Assembly (NCBI GenBank): GCA_946405205.1
Contig: CAMJGL010000006.1
Span: 34,010 to 98,009 of the forward strand
From: F23-B02 sp946405205
GTDB taxonomy: Bacteria; Bacillota; Clostridia; Oscillospirales; Oscillospiraceae
Direction of reading: 5' to 3'
DNA: 64,000 bases
The notes under the pieces are model-generated. The model was not told the origin of the DNA, searched no databases, and saw only the letters and a list, made by a program, of their open reading frames with translations. Made by a program: the position numbers and the translations under genes. Positions 1-9,020 of this stretch are shown here, one piece after another (position 1 is the first letter of the stretch; every line of letters starts with the position of its first letter).

Positions 1-42
1 ATCAACCCGATTATGCGCGATAATCAGAAACGGAGGTACTTT

Positions 43-858
43 ATGAAACAGAAACTTTTGCTTTGCGGGGCGGCTGTATTTGCCGTCCTTTTTCTTTTCT
101 CCGGCATTATGCTGGGACGGCAGCTTTCCGATCAAAAACAGAGCGCCGAAGCCTTTGACAATATCGCAGATATGGTAGTGGACGAAACGGAGCCGGATGC
201 TACTGAACAGCCGGAAGAACCCGGCGAAACGGTAGCCCCGCCTGCCTTAACTGCCTATGAAAAATATGCCGCCGTCTATGAGCAGAACCCTGACTTTGTG
301 GGCTGGATTTCTATTGATGGCACCAATATCAATTATCCGGTCATGCAGACGCCGAGCAATCCTGATTTTTATCTGAAGCACGCCTTTGACAAATCGTACA
401 GCGACTATGGCGTACCCTATGTGCAGGAGAACTGCGACCTGGAACAGTCCGATAATGTAGTAATCTACGGACATCACATGAAAAACGGCTCCATGTTCTC
501 TGACCTGTGCAAGTATGAGAGCGAGGATTTCTACCAGAAGCATAAGACCGTCCACTTTGACACACTGGCAGACTTTGGTGAGTATGAGATCGTTGCTGCA
601 TTCAAGACGGTGGCCTACTCTCAGGAGGGGTTCAAGTATTATCATTTTGTCAATGCGGAGGATGAAGCAGCCTTTGACGAGTTTATCGCAGAGTGCAAAG
701 CTCTCGCCCTGTATGACACGGGCGTAACCGCTGAGTACGGCGATAAACTGATTACCCTTTCCACCTGTGAATACAGCCGCACCAATGGCAGAATGGTCAT
801 TGTTGCAAAGCTGGTGGTGCCGTCCGCTGAGGAGGTGGACGCCGATGCCGGACATTAA
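43..858 (+). CDS. srtB: Class B sortase (SrtB family)
   Basis: Membrane-anchored cysteine transpeptidase of 271 residues that would attach a sorted surface protein to peptidoglycan; ICE copies usually act on element-encoded surface proteins. An N-terminal hydrophobic segment at about residues 4-24 anchors it. The catalytic set is visible: YGHH around His144/145, TLSTCEY with Cys242, and Arg250 in NGRMV. An acidic, Glu/Pro-rich linker at about 45-70 separates anchor from domain. The start at 43 is chosen over an upstream in-frame ATG at 13 because a GGAGG lies six bases before it. The gene overlaps the next one by 14 bases, which suggests translational coupling. No LPXTG- or NPQTN-type substrate is seen in the window. 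Confidence 0.9.
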   Translation: MKQKLLLCGAAVFAVLFLFSGIMLGRQLSDQKQSAEAFDNIADMVVDETEPDATEQPEEPGETVAPPALTAYEKYAAVYEQNPDFVGWISIDGTNINYPVMQTPSNPDFYLKHAFDKSYSDYGVPYVQENCDLEQSDNVVIYGHHMKNGSMFSDLCKYESEDFYQKHKTVHFDTLADFGEYEIVAAFKTVAYSQEGFKYYHFVNAEDEAAFDEFIAECKALALYDTGVTAEYGDKLITLSTCEYSRTNGRMVIVAKLVVPSAEEVDADAGH

Positions 859-2692
859 AACGCGGGATACTGTCAAGGGTACGATTAAAACGCTGGATAA
901 AGCAGCGATTGCTGGGGAACGCATGAAAGAAGCCTATGTACGAACCAAGGAAAAGGCTGAGCATGGCGTATATTCTGCGGAAAGCTCCCCGGAGGAATAT
1001 GCGGCTGACCGCTTTTCGGGCGGTACGGAAACAGTCACTTATGAAGCCGCCCACCAGTTTGACAAGCAGGGCCGTAAAGGCGTCCAGGCGACCAGGGAGA
1101 ACATTTCCAAGGCAAAAGAGCATTTTGAACAGCGTAAAGTCGGTTCGGAACAACCAAAAGCGGGAGCAGGACAGCACAGTCCAAACACTGAGCAGCATGG
1201 GGCGGTAATGGAGCAGCGCAAAGCAGACCTGCCGAAAAAGCAGGCCCGTGAAAAAGCGGCGGATCGTGTCCGCCGTCGCTCTGCGGATACGGCCCGTCAG
1301 TCTGTGAAAACCGCCGACCAAGAGGTTCAGGCCATTAAGACTGTAGAGCGTGGTGATAAGACCATTAAGCAGTCTGCCAGATCCACCGGAAAAGCTACAG
1401 TTAAGACGACACAGAAATCCATTAAGACTGCCCAGCAGACAGCCAGAACGACCATCAAGACCAGTCAGACCACAGCAAAGGCGGCACAGAAATCCGCCCA
1501 GGCAGCGGCAAAGGCTTCTCACCGGGCGGCTCAGGCAGCCCGTGCAGCGGCAAAGGCAACTGCAGCTGGTATTAAGGCCGCGGCAAAAGCTACTGCTGCG
1601 GCAGTAAAAGCAATTATCGCGGCAACCAAAGCACTGGTTGCCGCGATTGCTGCAGGTGGGTGGATTGCCGTGGCTGTCATTGTCATTATCTGCCTGATCG
1701 GGCTGATCGTTGGTTCCTGCTTTGGGATTTTCTTTTCTGGTGAGGATACCGGCACCGGGCAGACCATGCAAACGGTGGTGCGGGAGATCAACGAGGATTA
1801 CGAAAACCAGCTTGACACCATCAAGGCCAATATCTCATATGATGTGCTGGAAATGTCCGGCTCCCGTGCCGTCTGGCCGGAGGTGCTGTCTGTCTATGCA
1901 GTCAAGACCACCACCGACCCGGACAATGCCATGGATGTGGCTACAATGGACGATTCACGAAAGGCCATTCTGAAGGACATCTTCTGGCAGATGAATGAAA
2001 TCTCCTCCCGAACAGAAACCAACACCGAAACGGTGATCGAGGAATCAGACGACGGCAACGGCAACATCGTGGAAACCACAACCACCGTTACCCGAACCAC
2101 ACTGTATATCACGGTCAGCCATAAAACCGCCGAGGAAATGGCTGACCATTTTAATTTCAATGCCGACCAGCAGGCGCAGCTTGCAGAGCTATTGGCAGAT
2201 GAAAACAATTCCCTGTGGGCGGCAGTGCTGTACGGAATCGGCGTCAGCGATGACGCGATTGTTGCCGTGGCATTGTCGCAGGTGGGTAACATCGGTGGGC
2301 AGCCGTATTGGTCATGGTACGGCTTTGAGGGCCGTGTGGAATGGTGTGCTTGCTTTGTGAGCTGGTGTGCCAACGAGTGCGGCTATATCGAAAACGGCAT
2401 CATTCCAAAATTCGCAGGTTGTGTGAACGGCGTCCAGTGGTTCAAAGACCGTGGCCAATGGGCCGACAACAGCATCGAGCCGACACCGGGCATGATTATC
2501 TTCTTTGATTGGGATTCCCCGAATGGCTCCTCCGGGTCGCAAGATGGTCTTTCCGATCATGTGGGTATCGTGGAGAAATGCGAAAACGGAATTGTCTATA
2601 CCATCGAGGGAAACTCAGGAGATGCTTGTCGCCAGCGGCAGTATCCTGTGGGATACTATGAGATCCTGGGTTATGGTATTCCTGCCTATTAA
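845..2692 (+). CDS. CHAP-domain mobile element protein (CD1108-like)
   Basis: Probable conjugation-associated cell-wall hydrolase of 615 residues. The first ~240 residues are a highly charged, Ala/Lys/Thr-rich, repetitive region (many KTT, AKA and QTA words), predicted cytoplasmic. One strong transmembrane helix follows at about 270-300, then a middle region, then a C-terminal CHAP-like amidase domain with the Cys in the WCACFVSWC block and a His in SDHVGIVE. This order matches the CD1108-type proteins of Tn1549-like ICEs, where the domain opens peptidoglycan for the transfer channel. The start at 845 follows GGAGG at 831-835 and lies inside the sortase gene; the longer upstream frame is only a shadow of srtB. 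Confidence 0.82.
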   Translation: MPDIKTRDTVKGTIKTLDKAAIAGERMKEAYVRTKEKAEHGVYSAESSPEEYAADRFSGGTETVTYEAAHQFDKQGRKGVQATRENISKAKEHFEQRKVGSEQPKAGAGQHSPNTEQHGAVMEQRKADLPKKQAREKAADRVRRRSADTARQSVKTADQEVQAIKTVERGDKTIKQSARSTGKATVKTTQKSIKTAQQTARTTIKTSQTTAKAAQKSAQAAAKASHRAAQAARAAAKATAAGIKAAAKATAAAVKAIIAATKALVAAIAAGGWIAVAVIVIICLIGLIVGSCFGIFFSGEDTGTGQTMQTVVREINEDYENQLDTIKANISYDVLEMSGSRAVWPEVLSVYAVKTTTDPDNAMDVATMDDSRKAILKDIFWQMNEISSRTETNTETVIEESDDGNGNIVETTTTVTRTTLYITVSHKTAEEMADHFNFNADQQAQLAELLADENNSLWAAVLYGIGVSDDAIVAVALSQVGNIGGQPYWSWYGFEGRVEWCACFVSWCANECGYIENGIIPKFAGCVNGVQWFKDRGQWADNSIEPTPGMIIFFDWDSPNGSSGSQDGLSDHVGIVEKCENGIVYTIEGNSGDACRQRQYPVGYYEILGYGIPAY

Positions 2693-2732
2693 GATTAGGC
2701 AAAAGAAAAACAGAGGCGATATTGCCTCTGCT

Positions 2733-3095
2733 TTATTCTTTTGCCTTACATAAACCTATTACGGTTGCTTCTACAACTAATAATTCTTTTTCGCTTAGCG
2801 TATCCAGTAGTGCGTCAAGTTGTCTGCGTGCAGTACTTTTTTCAGCTTTTTTATTTGGGAATATGTATTGATCTACTGAAATGTCAAACATCGTAACCAG
2901 CTGGATGAATAACTGCAAGCTCGGAATTTGTCCTTCATTTTCGATAGCCTGAATATGGCGAGGTGCATAATCAATCTTTTCAGAAAGCTGCTCTCTTGTT
3001 ATGCCTTGTGATTCACGTGCCTTCTTTATTGCCATCCCTATCGGTTTGAAATCAAACTCTGTAAAGTCGGAAAATCCATTTTTACCATCGCTCAT
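2733..3095 (-). CDS. XRE-family helix-turn-helix regulator
   Basis: Small DNA-binding protein of about 120 residues. A Cro/C1-type HTH occupies about residues 20-75 (motifs ITREQLSEKIDYAPRHI and IPSLQLFIQLVTMF), followed by a basic linker and a short helical C-terminus. It is transcribed opposite to the CHAP gene and sits where the conserved conjugation module gives way to cargo, so it may control cargo or element genes; this is inference. The start at 3095 has a GGCGGTGAA-like ribosome site; an alternative ATG at 3119 has none. Confidence 0.8.
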   Translation of the reverse strand: MSDGKNGFSDFTEFDFKPIGMAIKKARESQGITREQLSEKIDYAPRHIQAIENEGQIPSLQLFIQLVTMFDISVDQYIFPNKKAEKSTARRQLDALLDTLSEKELLVVEATVIGLCKAKE

Positions 3096-3382
3096 AAGTT
3101 CACCGCCTGTCCTTTTCATTCCGTTTGTTATATTATACGGAAATGAAATCTCTTATTAAACGATGTGAAATCTCTGATAATAAGATATATAATCTCTACA
3201 TATGAGATATAAAAATTCACAACTGCATAGTTGATGCTGTTCAAACAAAAGATTATAATGGAAACGTACTGATTTTGATGAACGGAAGTACTGGAAAGGG
3301 TCGATTGGACTTTTTGGGGCCTTTTCACATATAAAAAACAGGATAAAGTAAACTTGATAAGAATTGAAAGGGGTTTTATACG

Positions 3383-4264
3383 ATGAACTTACTTATTTAT
3401 GGCGCTGGTGTAATAGGATGCCTATATGCGGCATTGTTCAGTGATGCCGGACACAATGTCACCATATACGCAAGAGGGCAGCGACTGGAAATTTTAAAGA
3501 AAAATGGGTTGCTGTACTCTCAGAATAATAGAATTATGAAAGCGGAATTAACGATCATTGATAAATTGGAAGATGACGATTTATATGACTTTATATTTTT
3601 GCCTGTCAGAGAAAATCAAGTCCATATTGCATTAAGGGAGCTAAAGAATAATGGCTGCCCCACTATTGTTACAATGGTCAACACACTGGAACCATACAGT
3701 AATTGGGAAGAAATTTGTGGAAAAGGCAGAATTGTTCCTGCGTTTCCGGGGGCGGGCGGCAGTTTTGATGAAAATGTGCTCCACGCATCTCTTACTCCGA
3801 GGTTTATTCAGCCAACAACTTTTGCTGAGATTTCGGGAGAAAAAACGGAAAGATTGTTGAAATTGGCATCTCTCTTTAAGCAAGCTCATATACCATATCA
3901 GATTGTGCAGGATATGCACGCCTGGCAATTGTGTCACTTAGCAATGGTTGTACCGATTGCAGATGCTTATTATATGGCAGACAACCCAGAAAAGGCGGGG
4001 TATGACGGAAAAGTAATGCTTTATACTGCAAAACAAATGCGGTGTAATTTTTCAGCACTTCATAAATTAGAAATAAGATTAACTCCGCCTAAAATGAATT
4101 TCTTTCGTCTTACACCGGTTTCTATATTGAGCATGGGATTGAGTTTCGTGTTCAGAAGCAAATTTGGAAATATGTTCATGTATCGGCATTCAATGAAAGC
4201 ACCAGATGAGATGAGGCAACTACATGACCAGTTTTATGGATATATTCAGAGAAATTTAGCATAA
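3383..4264 (+). CDS. Ketopantoate reductase family (PanE/ApbA) protein
   Basis: NADP-dependent 2-dehydropantoate reductase-like enzyme of 293 residues. The N-terminus has the Rossmann glycine motif GAGVIG and the family's NVTIYAR strand. The C-terminal helical domain is present but divergent, so the substrate need not be ketopantoate; several PanE-like proteins reduce other 2-oxo acids. It is a single-gene unit with AAAGGGG before the start at 3383, ended by a strong bidirectional terminator and convergent with the AraC regulator. Presence as ICE cargo without other pantothenate genes argues for an accessory role. Confidence 0.8.
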   Translation: MNLLIYGAGVIGCLYAALFSDAGHNVTIYARGQRLEILKKNGLLYSQNNRIMKAELTIIDKLEDDDLYDFIFLPVRENQVHIALRELKNNGCPTIVTMVNTLEPYSNWEEICGKGRIVPAFPGAGGSFDENVLHASLTPRFIQPTTFAEISGEKTERLLKLASLFKQAHIPYQIVQDMHAWQLCHLAMVVPIADAYYMADNPEKAGYDGKVMLYTAKQMRCNFSALHKLEIRLTPPKMNFFRLTPVSILSMGLSFVFRSKFGNMFMYRHSMKAPDEMRQLHDQFYGYIQRNLA

Positions 4265-4311
4265 ATAAAACCCGCCTGATTTGAAAATACATAGTCAGGC
4301 GGGTTTTATTT
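4263..4311. terminator. Bidirectional rho-independent terminator
   Basis: A perfect 17-bp inverted repeat (4263-4279 and 4295-4311) with a GC core, A-run on one side and T-run on the other. It lies between the convergent PanE-like and AraC-like genes and can serve both. Confidence 0.9.
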
Positions 4312-4331
4312 ATATACCACGGAACCATTTG

Positions 4332-5378
4332 CTATTTCTCGGTAGCGTTGTTCACTTGATTGAGAACAGATTTTTTGGAGATAGCTACATGAGCCTTTCG
4401 ATATTCTTTCGGAAGGACACCGAAGAAGTCTTGAAAAGCTATTGTAAATTTACTTTGGCTTTCATATCCGACCATTTTTGCTATTTGAGAAATGCTTTTC
4501 TCAGACTCTCTTAACAAAACTGCTGCTTTTTCCATTCGATGCTCCTTGGTATGAGCTGCGATGGAAGAACCATAGACGGCTTTGAAAACAGATTTCAATG
4601 TTGAGGAATTCATCAGATATTTTTTTGCCAGTTCATCTATAGTGATGCGTTTGTCCAGATTATCTACAAGCTCATTATGAATCAGCTTAATCGTATGAAT
4701 TTGATCAGCCTGATACTGTGTTGGGTTGCCTTTGGTTGAGGGTGAAAGACTGTATAAATATAGCAGAAGCTCCTGAACCTTTAGCTTAAAGTAAGCCAAG
4801 CGAAGGGACTCTGGTAAATCAAATAATCCGTTAAAAAGGGTATTGGTATGTTCGCTTCCGGGAAAGATGGAAAGATCTCCGTTTGCACAAAACTTTTGAT
4901 ACAAGAAATCTCCGGTAATAGGCGTTCCGTATAACGCCTCCGGCTGTTCCAGTTTCAATATTTGTGTGTCAATGCATACTACAATTCCTTCATAGTATCC
5001 TAAAGGTAAGGAGATTGCTGAATCAGAACAGAGTGACAATGTATGGATGGAGAAATCCCCTGGTCCTAAATAAAGAACACGCTTGTCTTTCATTTCCCAG
5101 CCAATGCGACCTTGTCGGCAATAGTTAATCTCTATGACAGAGTCAATGGCATCATGTTGGAGTACAGCCCTGTCGGTCAGCAGACAAAAGAAAGACAAAT
5201 CAATTCCCGGATAGATGGAATAGTTTTCTATTTTTCCTTTGCCGTGAAGCACCATCTCAGAGTATTCTGGAAATATCTTTGCCGCATCATCTTTATAAGT
5301 ATATTTTTGTTCCAGCAGTATCTGATTCGGAATGTCCTCAAGTTTTTTTTCAATTTCAATCTTTGATGGATAATACAC
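4332..5378 (-). CDS. AraC-family transcriptional regulator
   Basis: Protein of 348 residues with a long N-terminal ligand-sensing region and a C-terminal AraC/XylS double HTH at about 235-335. The motifs ITIDELAKKYLMNSSTLK and ISQIAKMVGYESQSKF, followed by F..A...GVLPKEYRK, are classical for the family. The start is GTG at 5378, chosen because AGGAGG lies just before it, overlapping the end of the ArsR gene nine bases upstream. The two regulators are therefore a translationally linked pair. Targets are unknown; the convergent PanE-like gene or metal genes are possible. Confidence 0.9.
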   Translation of the reverse strand: MYYPSKIEIEKKLEDIPNQILLEQKYTYKDDAAKIFPEYSEMVLHGKGKIENYSIYPGIDLSFFCLLTDRAVLQHDAIDSVIEINYCRQGRIGWEMKDKRVLYLGPGDFSIHTLSLCSDSAISLPLGYYEGIVVCIDTQILKLEQPEALYGTPITGDFLYQKFCANGDLSIFPGSEHTNTLFNGLFDLPESLRLAYFKLKVQELLLYLYSLSPSTKGNPTQYQADQIHTIKLIHNELVDNLDKRITIDELAKKYLMNSSTLKSVFKAVYGSSIAAHTKEHRMEKAAVLLRESEKSISQIAKMVGYESQSKFTIAFQDFFGVLPKEYRKAHVAISKKSVLNQVNNATEK

Positions 5379-5387
5379 TGTTTCCTC

Positions 5388-5756
5388 CTAAGTTTCCGGG
5401 CAGGTGATTTCCATAATTTTCTCTATCGCCAGATGTAAAAGGCGGCTTTGCTCTGTATCAGCAGCCTTATAATATACTTCTTTTCCCTCTCTTCTGCTGA
5501 CAATTAATCCTCTGTCTTTCAGCTGGCGCAGATGATGGGACACTGCCGGACTGGTCATATCAACCAGTGCAGAAATATTGATGACACATTCTTCGCAGTG
5601 ACACAACAGCCAGTAGATGCGAATTCTGCTGCTGTCCCCAAGTAGCTTGAACACATCCGCAACAGTTTGGAAAGTATCTGTTTTATCCAATGCTGTTTTT
5701 AACTGCGTTATTTCGTGATTATCATTATGGTGATGAGGTAAAATATCTGCAGGCAT
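5388..5756 (-). CDS. ArsR/SmtB-family metalloregulator
   Basis: Winged-helix repressor of about 122 residues. The core (LGDSSRIRIYWLLCHCEECVINIS, read in parts, then SPAVSHHLRQLKDRGL) is typical of the family. It has a HHHNDNH stretch near the N-terminus and a CHCEEC cluster in the alpha-3 region, both plausible metal ligands; the latter resembles the ELCVCD site of ArsR/CadC sensors. The start at 5756 has AAAGGAG eight bases upstream; the longer frame would start with TTG inside that site. It is divergent from the HMA gene, and matching palindromic sites lie in both promoters, consistent with autorepression and control of the metal block. Confidence 0.9.
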   Translation of the reverse strand: MPADILPHHHNDNHEITQLKTALDKTDTFQTVADVFKLLGDSSRIRIYWLLCHCEECVINISALVDMTSPAVSHHLRQLKDRGLIVSRREGKEVYYKAADTEQSRLLHLAIEKIMEITCPET

Positions 5757-5804
5757 TACACCGGCTCCTTTCAATTCATATCTGTGTACTCTGCGTGTAA
5801 ATTG

Positions 5805-5842
5805 ATTTTACCATATTCATTTCAATTAAACAAGTGCTTAAT
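5805..5842 (-). promoter_or_regulatory. ArsR promoter with overlapping operator candidate
   Basis: On the minus strand TTGTTT (5828-5833), a 17-base spacer and TAAAAT (5805-5810) form a good sigma-A promoter for the ArsR-AraC pair. An imperfect 18-bp palindrome (5825-5842, arms ATTAA..CA and TG..TTAAT) covers the -35 box, where a repressor would block RNA polymerase. Confidence 0.65.
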
Positions 5843-5907
5843 TTTTGAATAGAATAGCCCAAACGGAAATGATATTCGCCCAAATGGTAGGTTATGCTGT
5901 TATGCTA

Positions 5908-5966
5908 TTGACTTATGCTTGCCAGAATCATATAGTAAAGGAGCATCAGTTAAATGAGTGCTTAAT
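5908..5966 (+). promoter_or_regulatory. Promoter of the HMA gene with operator candidate
   Basis: TTGACT (5908-5913), a 17-base spacer and TATAGT (5931-5936) form a strong promoter reading to the HMA gene. An 18-base site at 5949-5966 matches the site over the ArsR promoter at 15 of 18 positions and lies just downstream of the expected transcription start. Together the two sites suggest one repressor controlling both divergent units. Confidence 0.6.
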
Positions 5967-5999
5967 TGTTTAATACAGATTCTGAAAGGAGATAATCCA

Positions 6000-6218
6000 A
6001 TGAAAAAGACCTACAAAATTGAAGTTGATTGCGCTAACTGTGCAAACCTTATGGAAGAAGCTACACGCAAAACCGCTGGTGTTCAGAATGCCACGGTTAA
6101 CTTTATGACTCAGAAAATGATTGTTGAGTTCGAGGATGGTCAGGACCCTAAGGCTGTTATGCTTCAGGTGCTGCGAGCCTGCAAAAAGGTTGAGCCTGAC
6201 TGTGAGATCGAGTTGTAA
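6000..6218 (+). CDS. Heavy-metal-associated (HMA) domain protein
   Basis: A 72-residue free-standing HMA/CopZ-like fold. The metal site is DCANCAN, giving the CxxC pair in the first loop, and the rest follows the beta-alpha-beta-beta-alpha-beta pattern (ATVNFMTQKMIVEF). The start at 6000 has AAAGGAG eight bases upstream; the longer frame begins in the operator region. The P-type ATPase encoded downstream lacks an HMA domain of its own, so this protein may deliver metal to it in trans. The family can also carry copper; the ATPase type here favours Zn/Cd/Pb. Confidence 0.85.
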   Translation: MKKTYKIEVDCANCANLMEEATRKTAGVQNATVNFMTQKMIVEFEDGQDPKAVMLQVLRACKKVEPDCEIEL

Positions 6219-6230
6219 AAAAATTGTCTG

Positions 6231-6275
6231 TAAAAGCGCTCTAAACGCGATTTTGCGGATAGGGCGCTTTTATCA
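6231..6275 (+). terminator. Terminator after the HMA gene
   Basis: Inverted repeat 6231-6242 with 6261-6272 (11 of 12 paired, GCGC core) ending in a short T-run. It may be partly read through into the next genes. Confidence 0.65.
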
Positions 6276-6367
6276 GACCAATAGTTAAACAAATAAGCAA
6301 TAGTTGAATTAGTGTATTTGGGGTATACTACATTTTATCTTTTGCAGAAAGGAACGGACAAAACGAA

Positions 6368-6991
6368 ATGAAGAATGGATTGATGCCCCAAGCTATGTGG
6401 CTATGCTTTCGAGGCTCCTTTGCACGGGAAGTGCATCGTATGAGTAAAGAAGAACCTCGAATAGTAATGGCGAAAGCCAGAAAACGCTATCAGAAGGTTT
6501 TAATGACAATCCCCGAATTTGAAACGGGCGATCCCTTTCTTACCAATATTTTGAGTGCGGCAATGCTGGCATCGGTATATCTGGAATTGACAGAGAAACC
6601 AAACCTTGAACAAGTTACTGATTTTTATCACCATGCTATGACTAACAATATAATTATGAGGTGTTACCTTAAAAGGGGTAGCAAGTACACAGCAAAAGCG
6701 CAGGCAAAGTTGAAGCGACAGGGTGAGGAAAGCGCGAGGCGGTCAGGATCAAATCCCTACACATGGTGCTTTCGCTATGAAGCAGGAAAGGACATCAACA
6801 GTTACTCAGCTATTTTTACTTACTGTGGTATCCTACACTTGTTAAAGACGTTGGATATACCCGAGATTTGTCCTGCTATGTGTACCTATGATTATGATAT
6901 GGCAGATTTAGGCGGCAGCACATTTATCCGCAACCACACACTGGCGGGTGGAGGGCCATGTTGCGATTGCCATTGGACAAGAAAACTCTAA
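6368..6991 (+). CDS. ATC hydrolase-like protein (L-2-amino-thiazoline-4-carboxylate hydrolase family)
   Basis: Protein of 207 residues that I assign to the ATC-hydrolase family from its C-terminal signature: TYDYDMADLGG, then RNHTLAGGGPCCDC. In pseudomonads the named enzyme opens a thiazoline ring on the way to L-cysteine; clostridial relatives have no tested function. The Cys-rich end (PCCDCHW) could also bind metal. AAAGGA precedes the start at 6368. It lies between the HMA gene and the metal ATPase, and may supply thiol or help handle metal; that link is inference from position alone. Confidence 0.6.
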   Translation: MKNGLMPQAMWLCFRGSFAREVHRMSKEEPRIVMAKARKRYQKVLMTIPEFETGDPFLTNILSAAMLASVYLELTEKPNLEQVTDFYHHAMTNNIIMRCYLKRGSKYTAKAQAKLKRQGEESARRSGSNPYTWCFRYEAGKDINSYSAIFTYCGILHLLKTLDIPEICPAMCTYDYDMADLGGSTFIRNHTLAGGGPCCDCHWTRKL

Positions 6992-7109
6992 ATAATAATT
7001 ATTGCGATAATGAGTTCTCACGGCAGATTTCCAGACAACAATTTATAGTGCGAACTCCAACCTGCATTTCACCGCTGGTGGTGCTTTTCGCAGAAAGGAA
7101 TGGTTATCA

Positions 7110-8996
7110 ATGACAAAGAAACAGAGAATCATGCTGGCACGCATTTTGATTACGGCCTTCATGGTAATAACATTAAAATTTATTCCGATTACGGGCATTT
7201 TACAGATGGTACTCTATCTGACTGCTTATCTGGTAATCGGCTATGACATTCTGAAAAAGGCCGGAAAAGGTATTTTGAACCGCCAGATCTTTGATGAGAA
7301 CTTTTTGATGGCGATAGCCACTGTAGGAGCATTTTCTCTTGCCATTTATGAGCAAAGTGGTGATTATGTTGAAGCCATTGCCGTTATGCTCTTTTATCAG
7401 ATTGGTGAGCTGTTTCAGAGTTACGCCGTTGGAAAAAGCCGTCGAAGCATTAGTGAGTTGATGGATATTCGTCCTGACTATGCCAATGTGGAGAGGAATG
7501 GAACATTGGAAAAGGTTGACCCTGATGAAGTCGAAATCGGCAGCATTATTGTGGTGCAGCCTGGTGAAAAGGTACCGATTGACGGTACGGTTGTCGCGGG
7601 AACCTCCAGTCTGAACACGGCTGCTCTCACAGGAGAAAGCTTGCCCCGCGACGCAAATGTTGGTGACGATATCATCAGCGGCTGTATCAACATGACTGGT
7701 GTGCTGAAGATTCAGACTACTAAGGAATTTGGTGAATCTACTGTATCGAAAATCCTTGATTTGGTGGAAAATGCGAGCTCCCGAAAATCGAAATCCGAGG
7801 ATTTCATTGCAAAGTTTTCCCGCATCTACACGCCGGCTGTATGTGCAGCAGCATTACTGCTCGCATTGATACCTCCGTTGGCTCGGATTATTGTTATGGG
7901 TGTTACACCTGAATGGGGTACATGGATTTACCGTGCTTTAACGTTCCTTGTAATTAGTTGCCCTTGTGCACTGGTTATCAGCATTCCTCTGAGCTTCTTT
8001 GCGGGTATTGGTGGTGCCAGCCGGGAGGGTATTTTAGTCAAAGGCTCTAACTATTTAGAAACACTTTCTAAATCAAAATATATTGTGTTTGATAAGACCG
8101 GCACTTTGACACAGGGTGTGTTTGAAGTAAACGGTATCCATCACAATACGATGGAGGAAGAAAGGCTGATTGAATATGCAGCTCTGGCTGAAAGCGCTTC
8201 ATCTCATCCAATCAGCAAAAGTTTACAGAGAGCCTATGGCAAAGAAATTGACCGTTCGCGGGTAACAGATATTCAGGAGATCAGTGGCAACGGTGTGATT
8301 GCAAAAGTTGACGGCATGGACGTGGCTGCAGGAAATGCCAAGCTAATGAAGCGTCTGAATATAGAATATAAAGATTGTCGTTCTGTTGGTACCATTATTC
8401 ATTTGGCGATTGGTGGAAAATATGCTGGGCATATCGTGATTTCAGATGTCATCAAATCTCATTCAAAAGAGGCAATTAATTCACTGAAACGGTCCGGTGT
8501 GGAAAAAACAATTATGCTTACGGGAGATGCCAAAGCGGTTGGTGAACAAGTCGCAGCTACTTTAGGGATTGATGAAGTGTACAGTGAATTGCTCCCAGGC
8601 GACAAGGTCACCAAGGTTGAAGAACTCTTGAAAGTCAAACCAGAGTACGGAAAACTTGCCTTTGTGGGTGATGGTATCAATGATGCCCCCGTTCTTTCAC
8701 GCGCAGATATTGGTATTGCAATGGGAGCAATGGGCTCTGATGCTGCTATTGAGGCGGCTGATGTTGTCTTGATGGATGATGATCCTCTGAAAATTGCAAA
8801 AGCAATCCGTATTTCCAGAAAGTGCCTTCGTATTGTGCGTCAGAACACGGTATTTGCGATTGCGGTAAAATTTATCTGCCTTGCTCTTGGTGCTCTTGGT
8901 ATTGCAAATATGTGGGCAGCAATCTTTGCTGATGTCGGTGTCATGATTCTGGCTATTTTAAATGCTATTCGGGCTCTGTTTGTAAAGAAGGTTTGA
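7110..8996 (+). CDS. P1B-type heavy-metal ATPase (Zn/Cd/Pb exporter class)
   Basis: Membrane pump of 628 residues that hydrolyses ATP to export soft divalent cations. Visible motifs: TGES actuator loop; CPC in the sixth helix (Cys284-Pro-Cys286); phosphorylation Asp328 in DKTGT; SSHPIS in the nucleotide domain; and GDGINDAPVL. The last helices hold a Lys (AVKFICL) and an Asp (ADVGV), the combination of the ZntA/CadA (P1B-2) class rather than copper pumps. It lacks an N-terminal HMA domain, which is instead encoded separately upstream. AAAGGAA precedes the start; an ArsR repressor gene follows after 24 bases. Confidence 0.93.
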   Translation: MTKKQRIMLARILITAFMVITLKFIPITGILQMVLYLTAYLVIGYDILKKAGKGILNRQIFDENFLMAIATVGAFSLAIYEQSGDYVEAIAVMLFYQIGELFQSYAVGKSRRSISELMDIRPDYANVERNGTLEKVDPDEVEIGSIIVVQPGEKVPIDGTVVAGTSSLNTAALTGESLPRDANVGDDIISGCINMTGVLKIQTTKEFGESTVSKILDLVENASSRKSKSEDFIAKFSRIYTPAVCAAALLLALIPPLARIIVMGVTPEWGTWIYRALTFLVISCPCALVISIPLSFFAGIGGASREGILVKGSNYLETLSKSKYIVFDKTGTLTQGVFEVNGIHHNTMEEERLIEYAALAESASSHPISKSLQRAYGKEIDRSRVTDIQEISGNGVIAKVDGMDVAAGNAKLMKRLNIEYKDCRSVGTIIHLAIGGKYAGHIVISDVIKSHSKEAINSLKRSGVEKTIMLTGDAKAVGEQVAATLGIDEVYSELLPGDKVTKVEELLKVKPEYGKLAFVGDGINDAPVLSRADIGIAMGAMGSDAAIEAADVVLMDDDPLKIAKAIRISRKCLRIVRQNTVFAIAVKFICLALGALGIANMWAAIFADVGVMILAILNAIRALFVKKV

Positions 8997-9020
8997 CCTG
9001 CTGAAAGGAGGTTTTTCAAA

